Source: Salimicrobium halophilum (GTDB lineage Bacteria > Bacillota > Bacilli > Bacillales > Halobacillaceae). Taken from it: 64,000 nt of DNA. Position numbers and translations under genes: made by a program. Shown here piece after piece: positions 16,183 to 24,893 of this stretch (positions within the stretch are counted from its first letter, which is position 1; every line of letters starts with the position of its first letter). The DNA lies in NCBI RefSeq assembly GCF_900100295.1, contig NZ_FNEV01000004.1:124001-188000 (forward strand), written 5' to 3'. The notes below the pieces were generated by a model, which saw only the letters and a list, made by a program, of their open reading frames with translations, was not told the DNA's origin and did no database searches.

Positions 16183-16959
16183 ATGGACATAGGATTAATG
16201 ATCACCGTCTTCCTGATCGGCTTCGCCGGCTCTTACATTTCAGGAATGCTCGGAATCGGCGGCTCTATCATCAAATACCCGATGCTCTTATATATACCTT
16301 CCCTCGTAGGATTCACAGCGTTCACTGCTCATGAAGTATCCGGCATCAGTGCTGTACAGGTATTCTTCGCAACAATCGGAGGAGTTTGGGCTTACCGGAA
16401 AGGAAACTATCTTCATAAAGAATTGATCGTTTATATGGGGGTAGCGGTTCTGATCGGAAGTTTCATAGGCGGCTTCGGCTCCCGCTACATGCCGGAAGAT
16501 GGTATCAACTTCGTTTACGGCATTCTCGCGTTAATCGCAGCGATTATGATGTTCATACCGAAAAAAGGACTGGATGACCAGGATTTCAGCCAAATCACCT
16601 TCAACAAGCCTTTAGCAGCAGGACTAGCGCTTGTAGTCGGTGTGGGAGCCGGAATCGTAGGAGCGGCAGGTGCTTTTCTCCTCGTACCTATTATGCTCAC
16701 CGTGCTGAAAATCCCGACGAAGATGACCATCGCCTCTTCTCTCGCGATTACACTCATCTCTTCCATCGGAGCGACTATCGGTAAAGTGACCACCGGCCAG
16801 GTAGACTACCTCGCCGCAGGCATCATGATCGTAGCAAGCCTTCTGGCAGCACCCCTCGGAGCGAAAACCGGAAAAAATATGAACACGAAGCTCCTCCAGG
16901 GAATGCTCGCTTTCCTTATCCTGGGTACTGCTATCAAGATTTGGTTGGATATATTATAA
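16183..16959 (+). CDS. yrkJ: TauE/SafE-family sulfite/sulfonate or thiosulfate exporter (YrkJ-like)
   Basis: 258 residues with about eight membrane helices and the two half-repeats typical of TauE/SafE ([17 protein letters not shown] near the N-terminus, [15 protein letters not shown] in the second half). Family members move sulfite, thiosulfate or sulfoacetate across the membrane. Ending the sulfur operon, it most likely exports the oxidised end products of persulfide catabolism. Ribosome site AAAGGAGGAATTCATC precedes the ATG. Confidence 0.88.
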   Translation: MDIGLMITVFLIGFAGSYISGMLGIGGSIIKYPMLLYIPSLVGFTAFTAHEVSGISAVQVFFATIGGVWAYRKGNYLHKELIVYMGVAVLIGSFIGGFGSRYMPEDGINFVYGILALIAAIMMFIPKKGLDDQDFSQITFNKPLAAGLALVVGVGAGIVGAAGAFLLVPIMLTVLKIPTKMTIASSLAITLISSIGATIGKVTTGQVDYLAAGIMIVASLLAAPLGAKTGKNMNTKLLQGMLAFLILGTAIKIWLDIL

Positions 16960-17382
16960 AATGTGGAGACCTCCCGCTTAGAAGCTCTGGCCTAAGTAGA
17001 CCGGTCAGACAAAGGCGACCTTTCCTTTTTCTGATCCGGGCTACTTAGGACACGTGCTTCTGGAAGTCATAACTGGATTATGTGTAAGGAAAGCGGAGAA
17101 GGTCCGCTTAGAAATCTCAGCCATAAGCAGAACCGTCAGACAAAGGCGCCCTTTCCTTTTTCTGATCGGTTCTGCTTATGGCTCGAATTTCTAACCTTCA
17201 TAGCTAGACATAAAAAGTGGAATCACCCCGCTTAGAAACCTCAGGCATAAGTAGCCTGGTCAGACAAAGGAGCTTTTTCTTTTTTTGATCCTGGCTGCTT
17301 ATGTCTCGGGTTTCTGACCTTCTTAGCTAGACAAAAATGTGGAGACCTCCCGCTTTAGAAGCTCTGACTTAAGCAGAGTATC
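16960..17382 (+). repeat. Tandem array of 3.3 copies of the ~120-bp hairpin repeat
   Basis: Copies at about 16960-17082, 17089-17212 and 17213-17336, and a 45-bp fragment at 17337-17382. Each starts [AG]TGGAG or AGCGGAG-N4-6-CCGCTTAGAA, has an internal long stem, and ends TAGCTAGACA or a variant. The stem arms differ between copies in a compensating way. The array lies between convergent genes and contains no coding frame. Confidence 0.9.
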
Positions 17383-17576
17383 CTCCCGAATAAGGATGTA
17401 TAAGATAGTAATTGATGGAATCAGCTGAAAAGCACCTCTAACCTTTGGGTAAGAGGTGCTTTTGCTTGTTCTTTTTCCAAAACCATCGGATAACCAAATT
17501 CATCAGATACTTTTCCTCCCGACCTTCCCTAAAACCATCCCATAACAGCTAAAGACCACCATCTTATCCCCAAAAA
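17383..17576. other. Intergenic spacer
   Basis: No gene seen. AAAAGCACCTCT...AGAGGTGCTTTT (17430-17465) is a strong hairpin with a T tract, a probable terminator. Two copies of the AAAACCAT...ATAA motif follow (near 17480 and 17532). Confidence 0.6.
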
Positions 17577-17615
17577 AACCCCGCCCGGAAACCTAACGTT
17601 CCCGGACGGGGCCTA
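17577..17615 (-). terminator. Terminator of the lipoteichoic acid synthase gene
   Basis: CCCCGCCCGG pairs imperfectly with CCGGACGGGG just downstream of the stop, with a T run on the reverse strand. Confidence 0.85.
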
Positions 17616-17619
17616 TTTA

Positions 17620-19533
17620 CTATTCTTCTGTTTCGAGCTCACTATTTTCTTCCACTAGCTGACTTTCATCAAGATAACGAAGCAGATCTCCGTAGATGAC
17701 AGAGTCAGACATACTCAACTCTTCTTGAGCTCTATCGAACCCTTCTTCACAAGCTTCTTCTTTCGTGACTTCTTCTCCTGTCTCACGGTCGTAGCAGACG
17801 CCTTCAATGCCTACATACTCCCCGTTAGCGAAGTTTCCATCACGATCGACTACGAAGTCGTCACGTTTTTCGTTCAACAGATCCGTTCCGAACTGGATCG
17901 GGTTATCGTCCTGGTCTTCCATACCGAGAAGGTTCATGATTGTCGGTCTCAAATCAACTTGACCGCCTACCGTATCTTCTTTCATAGCAGGGATATCCTT
18001 CCCGTAGATCAGGAATGGAACACGCTGCAGCTGGAACTGTTCAAATGCTCCGATATCTTTTCCGAGATATTCACCCATGGCTTCCTGGTGGTTTTCAGAA
18101 ATTCCGAAATGGTCTCCATAAATCAGCAGTACCGTATCATCATAGAGATCCGATTGCTTGAACTCTTCTACAAACTGTCTCAAAGCCTCATCCTGGTAAC
18201 GCATCGTCTGGAAGTAACGGTTCAGCGTGGTGCTGGATGTATTTCCGGCTTCGATCGTCTGAAGCTCTTCCGGAAGCGTAAACGGATAGTGGTTCGTCAG
18301 AGTGATCATTTTCGAGTAGAACGGCTTCTCCATGTTCTCCATTTTATCGAGAGAATCCTGGAAGAAGTATTCATCGAGGTAGCCCCATCCGTGGGATTTT
18401 TCCTCGGTTACGTCGTAATCTTCTTTGGAATAATATTCGTCATATCCAAGTGAATCGTACATGCCGTTTCTGTTCCAGAACGTTTTATCGTTCGCATGCA
18501 TGTTCGCAGTGAAGTAGCCATTCTCACCCAGGATTTCAGGTGTTGCTTCATACTCATTATCCGAGTGGGTGAAGAACACAGCCCCTCTGTTCAATCCATA
18601 CATGGAATTATCAAGAAGGAATTCCGAATCGGACGTACGGCCCTGCTTCACCTGATGGTAGAAGTTATTGAAATAGACCCCTTCTTCTTTCAACTGGTTG
18701 AAATAAGGCATGATCTCTTCCCCGTTCACAGTATTGTCTACCGCGAAGGTCTGTGTACTCTCCAGGGATAGCAGAATCACGTTCTTCCCTTCTGCTACTC
18801 CTTCGAGCTTATCGCTATCTTCTTTCTTCTGTTCATTCACGTAGTTGATGACTGGAACCAGTTCGTTACTGTCTGCAAACGTACGCTTCATTTCTGTACG
18901 CCCCTGAAGCGTTATATCATACGCATGATAGTTGAGCAGACCGATGTACTGAACAAGCATGTTCCGATCGAATGTACGCTCGAGCAGGTCTGTACGCTCC
19001 GTCTCCGCCCAGGCCAGGTTGACCAGGAATAGCGGAATGGCTACTACAGCCAAAGCGGCACCTTCCCAACGTTTCGGCATGAAAGAAACGAAACGATCCT
19101 TACGAAGATAGAAAAGGAGAAATGCAGCAATCAACACATCGACAAACAACAGGATATCCCCGAAGGAGAGAATCTCCTGAATGCTTCCTCCCATACCTGC
19201 AAGGTTCGCTACCTGTTCAATCATCGGAAGCGTAATGAAGTCATTGTACTCCCGGTAGAAAAGGACGTTCACGTAAAGAAGAACGGACCCTAGAATGTAG
19301 GATACGAGCATTCCCTTCCTACCTGCAATCAACAGACCGATTCCGAAGATGAGCAGAATACTGCTCAACGGGTTGAAGGCAAGAATGAATGCTTCATTCG
19401 TATTCTCCACCGGCAAATTGAATACGAAGCTCTGAATGACGTACATCTTCAACCAGAACAGCGCAATGACCGTGGCATAGACGCCCATTTTCTTTTTATT
19501 ATTCATAAATGATTGTTTAAATTTTGTTAGCAT
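17620..19533 (-). CDS. Lipoteichoic acid synthase family protein (LtaS-like)
   Basis: 637 residues: five N-terminal membrane helices (about 15-175), then an extracellular sulfatase-fold domain. Metal and catalytic motifs are LLSLESTQTFA (Glu), GRTSDSEFLLDNS with the nucleophile Thr, and LIYGDHFGI (Asp-His). LtaS enzymes polymerise glycerol phosphate from phosphatidylglycerol onto a glycolipid anchor outside the membrane. The C-terminus is strongly acidic, as in halophile surface proteins. GGAGG lies 8 nt before the ATG. Bacilli have several paralogues (LtaS, YfnI, YqgS, YvgJ), so the exact one cannot be named. Confidence 0.92.
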   Translation of the reverse strand: MLTKFKQSFMNNKKKMGVYATVIALFWLKMYVIQSFVFNLPVENTNEAFILAFNPLSSILLIFGIGLLIAGRKGMLVSYILGSVLLYVNVLFYREYNDFITLPMIEQVANLAGMGGSIQEILSFGDILLFVDVLIAAFLLFYLRKDRFVSFMPKRWEGAALAVVAIPLFLVNLAWAETERTDLLERTFDRNMLVQYIGLLNYHAYDITLQGRTEMKRTFADSNELVPVINYVNEQKKEDSDKLEGVAEGKNVILLSLESTQTFAVDNTVNGEEIMPYFNQLKEEGVYFNNFYHQVKQGRTSDSEFLLDNSMYGLNRGAVFFTHSDNEYEATPEILGENGYFTANMHANDKTFWNRNGMYDSLGYDEYYSKEDYDVTEEKSHGWGYLDEYFFQDSLDKMENMEKPFYSKMITLTNHYPFTLPEELQTIEAGNTSSTTLNRYFQTMRYQDEALRQFVEEFKQSDLYDDTVLLIYGDHFGISENHQEAMGEYLGKDIGAFEQFQLQRVPFLIYGKDIPAMKEDTVGGQVDLRPTIMNLLGMEDQDDNPIQFGTDLLNEKRDDFVVDRDGNFANGEYVGIEGVCYDRETGEEVTKEEACEEGFDRAQEELSMSDSVIYGDLLRYLDESQLVEENSELETEE

Positions 19534-19714
19534 TGTAAAACCTCCGTTAAGATTCGCACATAACCATTTTAACTTATTTCCTTCAAGAAAGGTATTAAAA
19601 ACTACTATTTTAAGGAAATCGTCACAATTGAAAACGCTATGAAATAAAAGGAAGGGTTTACATAAAGAATAGAACAGGTAGAAAGATAGAGAAACCTATT
19701 CAAGGAGGCAAACA

Positions 19715-20176
19715 ATGAGTAATAAAAAAGAAAATTTCCTTAAAAAATTCCGTTCCCACAGGGAAGTGATGAACGACCTCGTGGCAGTGATCCAGGAAGA
19801 CAAAAAAACATACAAACCGACAGAATCTTCTATGGAAGTCGGTGAACTCGCCAACCACATCGTAGAATCGACGTACACGTTTGCACGCCTGGCTGCAGAC
19901 CAGTCCCCGGCAAAGTTGTTCGATGAAAACGATGATACAGATCTCAAATCAAGGGTAGCCGCCTATACCCAGGAAACGGAAAAGCTTCTGGCTTCGTTAT
20001 CAGAGGAAGACTTCGAGAAAACCATCGATGCTACGAACATTCTTGGAAGAGAACTTCCGGCAGAAGCGATTCTGCAATCTGCTCTTGAACATGAAATCCA
20101 CCACAAAGGGCAATTATTCGTTTACGTCCGTGAGATGGGACATACGGATCTTCCATTCTTCGTAGCCAGAGGTTAA
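19715..20176 (+). CDS. DinB-family protein
   Basis: 153 residues of the DinB/YfiT four-helix fold. Metal-ligand histidines appear in LANHIVEST (near 48) and in the C-terminal EHEIHHKGQLFVYVREMG (near 130). Family members are metal-dependent, some being bacillithiol or mycothiol transferases; the reaction here is unknown. A possible sigma-B-like promoter (GTTTAC-N14-AGGTAG) lies near 19660, only a partial match. Ribosome site AAGGAGG precedes the ATG. Monocistronic. Confidence 0.88.
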   Translation: MSNKKENFLKKFRSHREVMNDLVAVIQEDKKTYKPTESSMEVGELANHIVESTYTFARLAADQSPAKLFDENDDTDLKSRVAAYTQETEKLLASLSEEDFEKTIDATNILGRELPAEAILQSALEHEIHHKGQLFVYVREMGHTDLPFFVARG

Positions 20177-20190
20177 ACAAGACTATATGC

Positions 20191-20218
20191 AAAAGTCGGG
20201 CCCGCGCCCGGCTTTTTT
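20191..20218 (+). terminator. Terminator after the DinB gene
   Basis: AAGTCGGGC pairs with GCCCGGCTT, followed by TTTTTT. Confidence 0.88.
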
Positions 20219-20293
20219 GAAAGGGCCGGTTTAGAAACGAGCACTATCGTCTATAAATTGAATAAAGACGAACGTCAGAAAGGTGGAATATTC

Positions 20294-20599
20294 TTGGCTG
20301 AGCAAAACACCGATACTCAATCACAATCACGCAAAGAATACGTAGACAACAAAATGAATTACCATTCTCAATTCTATAAGAAAAAATACAAAGTTATGTA
20401 TACCGTCAATGATTTCCTGGCCGGATTATGGTTCTTTATCGGAAGTGTTCTCTTTTATTTCCCTGAACCTTATAAAACCTGGGGGATATCCCTTTTTGTC
20501 CTCGGAAGTATCGAGTTCATGATCCGTCCTACTATACGGTTGGTGCATGAAGCACGGGCCCGTAAACATTACGGCGAACAGTATGATAAAAAACAATGA
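20294..20599 (+). CDS. YrhK-domain small membrane protein
   Basis: 101 residues with a hydrophilic N-terminus and two membrane helices in the YrhK pattern (TVNDFLAGLWFFIGSVLFYF, then SLFVLGSIEFMIRP). Function unknown; YrhK-like proteins are small integral membrane proteins. I set the start at the TTG at 20294 because AAAGGTGG lies 7 nt upstream; the TTG at 20258 has no ribosome site. It converges on the oxidase operon. Confidence 0.78.
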   Translation: MAEQNTDTQSQSRKEYVDNKMNYHSQFYKKKYKVMYTVNDFLAGLWFFIGSVLFYFPEPYKTWGISLFVLGSIEFMIRPTIRLVHEARARKHYGEQYDKKQ

Positions 20600-20610
20600 A
20601 GGAAGAGGTA

Positions 20611-20703
20611 TTATACCTCCTCCTCCATCAATTCTACAATCATCCCCATCACAATCGTGAGCATGATTACCATCGATATTGTAAAAGCGAATGCAAAGGA
20701 CAC
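20611..20703 (-). CDS. Unannotated 30-residue hydrophobic peptide downstream of oxidase subunit I
   Basis: On the reverse strand, 16 bp after the subunit I stop, a GTG start with GGGGAG 6 nt upstream opens a 30-codon frame: MSFAFAFTISMVIMLTIVMG, then MIVELMEEEV. It is a single predicted membrane helix with an acidic end. Position, ribosome site and composition suggest a real small protein co-expressed with the terminal oxidase, perhaps an accessory subunit like the small subunits of other haem-copper oxidases. Its last codons lie in the hairpin GAGGTATTATACCTC. No recognised family. Confidence 0.6.
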   Translation of the reverse strand: MSFAFAFTISMVIMLTIVMGMIVELMEEEV

Positions 20704-20719
20704 GATCCTCTCCCCTTTC

Positions 20720-22378
20720 CTACCATGTCTGGAACCCTTTCGATCCCGGAGGTGCGTGCTGAATCATATCCATAATAGGTACCGTGTAAGCTATCGCTAT
20801 AAGAACAAAAGCCACGCCGATCCATACTTTCCAATTTTCGAGAATCTTGGGTGTCTCTTTCGACTCACTCACAGCGATCGGGAATATCTCCTGATTCACA
20901 CTCTCCGCTTTAGGAGCGAACCACGTCAGTTGAATCACGATGAATACAAGGATAGTCGCAGACAGGAACAAAATCGAACCGCCGACCGCCATTGTGACAT
21001 GGTTCGAGATGATCCCTTCAAACCAGGACTGGGCATCTTCATGCTGATACCCCGTGTACGCTGTACGTCGTGGTGCCCCGAATAATCCAAGAACATGCTG
21101 GGCTGTGCTCATAAGGAGCATTCCGATCGACCAGGTGATGATCTGCAAGAAAGCAAGGCGTTGCAGCGACCTGGTGAATACACGCTTGGTTAGATAAGGC
21201 ACCAGCCAGAAGGTAACCCCGAAGAAAGTCATCGCCACTGGTGTTCCTACGGTAATGTGAAAGTGACCGACCACCCATAAGGTGTTGTGGATCACTTCAT
21301 TCATCTGAAAACTTGCGTTGATGATTCCACCTGCTCCTCCAGGAATGAAGAACAGCATTGCGACGAAAATTGAAGTGAAACGGACATCTTTCCATGGAAG
21401 CTTTGTGAACCATCCGAACAACCCTTTTCCACCTAGTTCACGACCTCTCGTTTCAAATACGGCGAACAACGAGAAAGCCGTCATCAGTGAAGGTACGATG
21501 ACCATGAATGTAAGTACGGTCTGCAGGAACTTCCAGAAACTCGCGATGCCAGGCTCTGTCAGCTGGTGGTGAAAACCTACCGGGATAGAAAATAGAATGA
21601 ACAGGATGAATGCCAATCGGGCAAGGGAATCACTGAACACTTTTCCACCGATAAGTTTCGGTACGATGACATACCACGCGATGTATGCAGGTAATAGCCA
21701 GAAGTATACAAGCGGATGCCCGAAGTACCAGAACAATGACCGGCTCAATCCTACATTGATACTATCCTGCCATCCGAAAGCCCATGGAATGAACTGAAAT
21801 AGAACCGTAGCTACTACACCGAGACAGGCAATGACCCACAGAATAATCGTCGCAACCGTCATAAAAGCGAAGAGTGGGCTCTTTTCTCCCTTGTTCGCTT
21901 TTCGCCATACGCGGTAATGACCGACGAGCGCAAAGCTCTGGACCCATGTTCCAATGACAAACAGCGCCAATCCTACATAAAAGAACCCGTTAGCCATCAT
22001 AGGAGCATAGAATGTATAAAGAACAGAGGCCTCTCCGATAACAATCATAACGGTAGCCATTACCGTTCCGATGGTAGTGATGATCAACCCTATCCAGTTC
22101 CAGAGCACCACTTTCGGTCCGAATGCTCCGAGGGTTTTGCTCATCCCGGATTGGAAAAAGCCGAAGATGAAAAAGGTTGTGAAGATCAGCGCCAACAGGA
22201 CACCGTGTGCTGTCAATATTTGATAATAGTCCAGCCATGCCGGCAACTGCAAGGCATCATTCCGTATGAATACCTGCAACAGTCCACATAGGGTTCCGAT
22301 AATAAAAGCCGTATAAGCGATACCTAAATTCGTAAGTGCCAATTTTCTTTCCGGATTCGGAATCGATACTGCCGTCAT
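20720..22378 (-). CDS. ba3-type haem-copper oxidase subunit I
   Basis: 552 residues with about 13 membrane helices. Haem and copper ligand motifs include LTAHGVLLALIF, WYFGHPLVYFWLLPAY, FHHQLTEPG and VVGHFHITVGTP, in the pattern of B-type (ba3) oxidases of Geobacillus and Thermus rather than A-type caa3 enzymes. It catalyses the four-electron reduction of oxygen and pumps protons. The start overlaps the stop of subunit II by 4 bp (ATGA). The operon order is IIa, II, I and then a 30-residue peptide. Confidence 0.94.
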   Translation of the reverse strand: MTAVSIPNPERKLALTNLGIAYTAFIIGTLCGLLQVFIRNDALQLPAWLDYYQILTAHGVLLALIFTTFFIFGFFQSGMSKTLGAFGPKVVLWNWIGLIITTIGTVMATVMIVIGEASVLYTFYAPMMANGFFYVGLALFVIGTWVQSFALVGHYRVWRKANKGEKSPLFAFMTVATIILWVIACLGVVATVLFQFIPWAFGWQDSINVGLSRSLFWYFGHPLVYFWLLPAYIAWYVIVPKLIGGKVFSDSLARLAFILFILFSIPVGFHHQLTEPGIASFWKFLQTVLTFMVIVPSLMTAFSLFAVFETRGRELGGKGLFGWFTKLPWKDVRFTSIFVAMLFFIPGGAGGIINASFQMNEVIHNTLWVVGHFHITVGTPVAMTFFGVTFWLVPYLTKRVFTRSLQRLAFLQIITWSIGMLLMSTAQHVLGLFGAPRRTAYTGYQHEDAQSWFEGIISNHVTMAVGGSILFLSATILVFIVIQLTWFAPKAESVNQEIFPIAVSESKETPKILENWKVWIGVAFVLIAIAYTVPIMDMIQHAPPGSKGFQTW

Positions 22379-22848
22379 TGTTCCACCACCTCGATTTCCA
22401 TACTCATGAAGTGATGCCCACTTCCACAGTACTCATTGCAGACTATGAGATAGGTTCCAGGATCTTCAAATGTATGCGTCTTTTCATTTACTTTCCCGGG
22501 GACCACCATCATGTTCACGTTCGTATCTACGATCGAGAAGCTGTGCGTCACGTCTTTACTCGTGACTTTGAACGTCACTTCTTCCCCAGCAGGAACCTGG
22601 ATTTCTGTAGGTGTATAACCGAAAGCCTCCGCAATGGCAATCACTTCATAGCTCCCGTCTTCCTTTTCATAGACTCCGGGACTATCGAACGGAGGAGTTG
22701 CCTCCAGATTGTCCGGATCCACTTTCTGCAGTCCACCGGATGGTGTGTGGCCTTGATGGAAAGCGCTAACCCCGACAACGGATAGAAAAATGATAAGTGC
22801 AGCGAAACCGAAGGACAGCCATATCTTTTCATATTTATGTAGATGCAT
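22375..22848 (-). CDS. ba3-type oxidase subunit II (CuA domain)
   Basis: 157 residues: an N-terminal membrane anchor (about 10-30) and a periplasm-side cupredoxin domain. The CuA ligands are DVTHSFSI (His) and CNEYCGSGHHFM (two Cys, His, Met). It accepts electrons from cytochrome c and hands them to subunit I. The short length and single helix are typical of ba3 oxidases. GGAGGG precedes the ATG. Confidence 0.95.
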   Translation of the reverse strand: MHLHKYEKIWLSFGFAALIIFLSVVGVSAFHQGHTPSGGLQKVDPDNLEATPPFDSPGVYEKEDGSYEVIAIAEAFGYTPTEIQVPAGEEVTFKVTSKDVTHSFSIVDTNVNMMVVPGKVNEKTHTFEDPGTYLIVCNEYCGSGHHFMSMEIEVVEQ

Positions 22849-22863
22849 CTCGTTTCCCTCCTT

Positions 22864-22974
22864 TTATAAGCGAGCTATGTACAGAGCGTATACCCCTACC
22901 CACATAGCTACGATAATGAATCCGACGACAAACACGCTTATCAGTGTCCCTTTCAGAGACGGATCTTTTTTCAT
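22864..22974 (-). CDS. ba3-type oxidase subunit IIa (36-residue single-helix protein)
   Basis: An ATG at 22974 with GGGAGG 9 nt upstream opens 36 codons: a charged start MKKDPSLKGT, one hydrophobic helix (LISVFVVGFIIVAMWVGVYA) and LYIARL. This is the layout of subunit IIa of ba3 oxidases, which supplies the helix missing from subunit II. It lies 15 bp upstream of the subunit II gene and heads the operon. Identification rests on position, size and topology. Confidence 0.82.
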   Translation of the reverse strand: MKKDPSLKGTLISVFVVGFIIVAMWVGVYALYIARL

Positions 22975-23030
22975 AACCGCATGCCTCCCTTTCTTCTTTT
23001 ATTATAAAAAGAAACCGTCTATAACGTTAT

Positions 23031-23067
23031 TAGGGAATCCCCCCATCTTCTTGTAGGGATTCCCTTA
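23031..23067. other. Hairpin in the leader region of the oxidase operon
   Basis: AGGGAATCCC pairs with GGGATTCCCT around a 15-nt loop, about 57 bp upstream of the subunit IIa start. On the reverse strand it is not followed by a T run, so it may be a leader structure or a regulatory dyad rather than a terminator. Confidence 0.5.
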
Positions 23068-23073
23068 TGAAAT

Positions 23074-23326
23074 GAAAAGCGGAGACATCCCGCTTAGAAA
23101 CCTCAGTCATAAGCGGAACTGTCAGACAAAGGTGCTCTTTCCTTTTTCTGATCAGTTCCGCTTATGGCTCGGGTTTCTGGATGTCGTAGCTGGATCATGA
23201 AAGGGAAAAGTGTAGAAGCCCCGCTTAGAAACACTGGCATAAGTAGCCCTGATCCGGGCTACTTATGACACGAGTTTCTGGGCTTCGCAACTAGACACGA
23301 AAAGCGGAGAAGGCCCACCTAGACAT
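23074..23326 (+). repeat. Two hairpin-repeat copies and a fragment
   Basis: A full copy at about 23074-23200 (stem arms AGTCATAAGCGGAACTG and CAGTTCCGCTTATGGCT), a shortened copy at about 23205-23298 in which the inner loop is deleted, and a fragment to 23326. Same family as at 16960. Confidence 0.88.
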
Positions 23327-23542
23327 GAGGTTCAGAATAAGAAACTTAGAGAGTTATCATACACAAAACGGATCACAGAATAGAATAGTATCCCATAAGT
23401 TTTTTAATCATATAGTTTCGCTTTACGACTAAACAAAATCGTCTCAATAGAATAGTTATGCGACACTTTCCAGGAATACAAAAGAGAAACTGTCGCATAA
23501 CGGCACCAACACCCACACCCCATTCAAAAAATCCATAAAAAA
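23327..23542. other. Intergenic spacer with an 11-bp inverted repeat
   Basis: GTTATGCGACA (23455-23465) and TGTCGCATAAC (23491-23501) are perfect inverted repeats 25 bp apart, with inner TTTC/GAAA pairing. I see no gene; a 66-codon frame here has no ribosome site or family signal. Confidence 0.6.
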
Positions 23543-23567
23543 ACAGAGCTGATCGAATCAGCTCTGT
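23543..23567 (-). terminator. Terminator of the signalling operon
   Basis: ACAGAGCTGAT pairs with ATCAGCTCTGT, followed on the reverse strand by a T run. Confidence 0.9.
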
Positions 23568-23573
23568 ACACAT

Positions 23574-24893
23574 TCAAGGAGTCTTCGGAAATGTCGCCGT
23601 AACAGCCGTCCCTGCTCCGGGCTTTGCATAAATGGTCAATTCTCCACCTGCAGACCGCGCCCGCTCTTCCATACTGAATGTTCCGACCCCTTTTTCACTT
23701 GTCCTTTTATCAAAGCCGGTCCCCTCATCACGAACGGCTACATAAATGTAATCCAGCTCCTCCTCTACCTGAACATCCACCTTATCGACACCTGCATACT
23801 TACGGGCGTTGGTCATGGCTTCCTGGATGATACGGTAAATAGCCGTTTCCACTTCTGGCTCCAGTCGTGTTTTCAATGTCGTATGAAGGGAAGACTGAAG
23901 CCCGTAGGATTCCCGGTACCGATTCAGAAACGATCGGATCGCCGGCATCAATCCAAGCTCATCAAGAGTGGATGGTCTCAGCTCCCAGGACATATCCCTC
24001 ACCTTCTGAATAACGTTGCTCACTTCTTCTTCCATATGTTCCAGAATAGGATTATCCCCTTCCTGCTGAAGTCGGTGAACCCCGATCAACAAGCTGTACA
24101 GGTCCTGGCCGATCCCGTCATGGAGTTCCCGGGATAAATGACGTTTCTCCTCTTCCTGAACACTGAGAAGACGAGTAGTCATTTCCTTCAGTTCCGTCTC
24201 GAACCTCTTTCGTTCCGTGATTTCGTTCCTTATAGCCAGATACTGATAAGGTTTCCCCCCTTCTTTCAAAAAGGGGACGATGGTCGTTTCCACCCAATAG
24301 ATGCTCCCGTCTTTTGCCCGGTTACATATCTCTCCGCGCCACACATGACCGGTGCCGATCGTTTTCCATAAATGCTTGAAAAACGCGCGGGAATGATAGC
24401 CTGAGTTCAGAATGCGGTGATCTTCTCCGATCAGATCTTCCGGCTGATACTTCGATATCTCACAAAATTTTCTGTTCACGTATTGAATGCGACCACGCTG
24501 GTCCGTAACAGCTACAATCGACGATTCATCGAGGGCATACTTTATATCAAGCAGTTCCTTCAATGGTTCGTAAAAGTCGGGCGCAAATTTCGTCCTCTCC
24601 TGGATATTCGTAATAGTGACCAGGTACATATCACTTTTTTCATAAACGACTACGAGGACAGGGAAGGCGTCACCTTGGACAGGAGAAATATATTTATCGA
24701 TCAGTACATCCTTCTCGCAGCTCACCAGCTCCTCCCACGTAAAATCAAGGAAGATGTCTTCCACTCCATGGAGGGAAGACAAAGAGCCTGCCATATTCTC
24801 AGCTTTTTCATTGGCGAATAGTATCGTTCCATGTTTGTCGAATAGAAGAAGTCCTTCCTGTTTGGAGGTGAAAGAAGTCGTCGATCTGTTCAT
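23574..24893 (-). CDS. PAS-domain sensor histidine kinase, NarL-type partner
   Basis: 439 residues: a PAS-like segment (about 10-110), a second PAS/PAC (about 118-235; VTDQRGRIQYVNRKFCEISKY), then a HisKA_3 dimerisation domain with phospho-acceptor His in SRELHDGIGQDLYSLL near residue 255 and an HATPase domain (RIIQEAMTNARKYA, VRDEGTGFD). Soluble, so it senses a cytoplasmic signal such as oxygen, redox or a small ligand. The N-terminus lacks the Cys cluster of the oxygen sensor NreB. Last gene of a four-gene operon with a GAF protein, a response regulator and a degenerate kinase; overlaps the GAF gene by 4 bp. Confidence 0.92.
   Translation of the reverse strand: MNRSTTSFTSKQEGLLLFDKHGTILFANEKAENMAGSLSSLHGVEDIFLDFTWEELVSCEKDVLIDKYISPVQGDAFPVLVVVYEKSDMYLVTITNIQERTKFAPDFYEPLKELLDIKYALDESSIVAVTDQRGRIQYVNRKFCEISKYQPEDLIGEDHRILNSGYHSRAFFKHLWKTIGTGHVWRGEICNRAKDGSIYWVETTIVPFLKEGGKPYQYLAIRNEITERKRFETELKEMTTRLLSVQEEEKRHLSRELHDGIGQDLYSLLIGVHRLQQEGDNPILEHMEEEVSNVIQKVRDMSWELRPSTLDELGLMPAIRSFLNRYRESYGLQSSLHTTLKTRLEPEVETAIYRIIQEAMTNARKYAGVDKVDVQVEEELDYIYVAVRDEGTGFDKRTSEKGVGTFSMEERARSAGGELTIYAKPGAGTAVTATFPKTP

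Noticed and set aside
16960-17382. CRISPR array or insertion sequence
   Set aside because: The units are ~125-bp imperfect hairpins without spacer-repeat alternation, no cas or transposase gene is nearby, and no flanking target duplication is obvious.
23373-23573. 66-codon reverse frame in the spacer after the kinase
   Set aside because: No ribosome site, crosses the kinase terminator and an inverted repeat, no recognisable domain.
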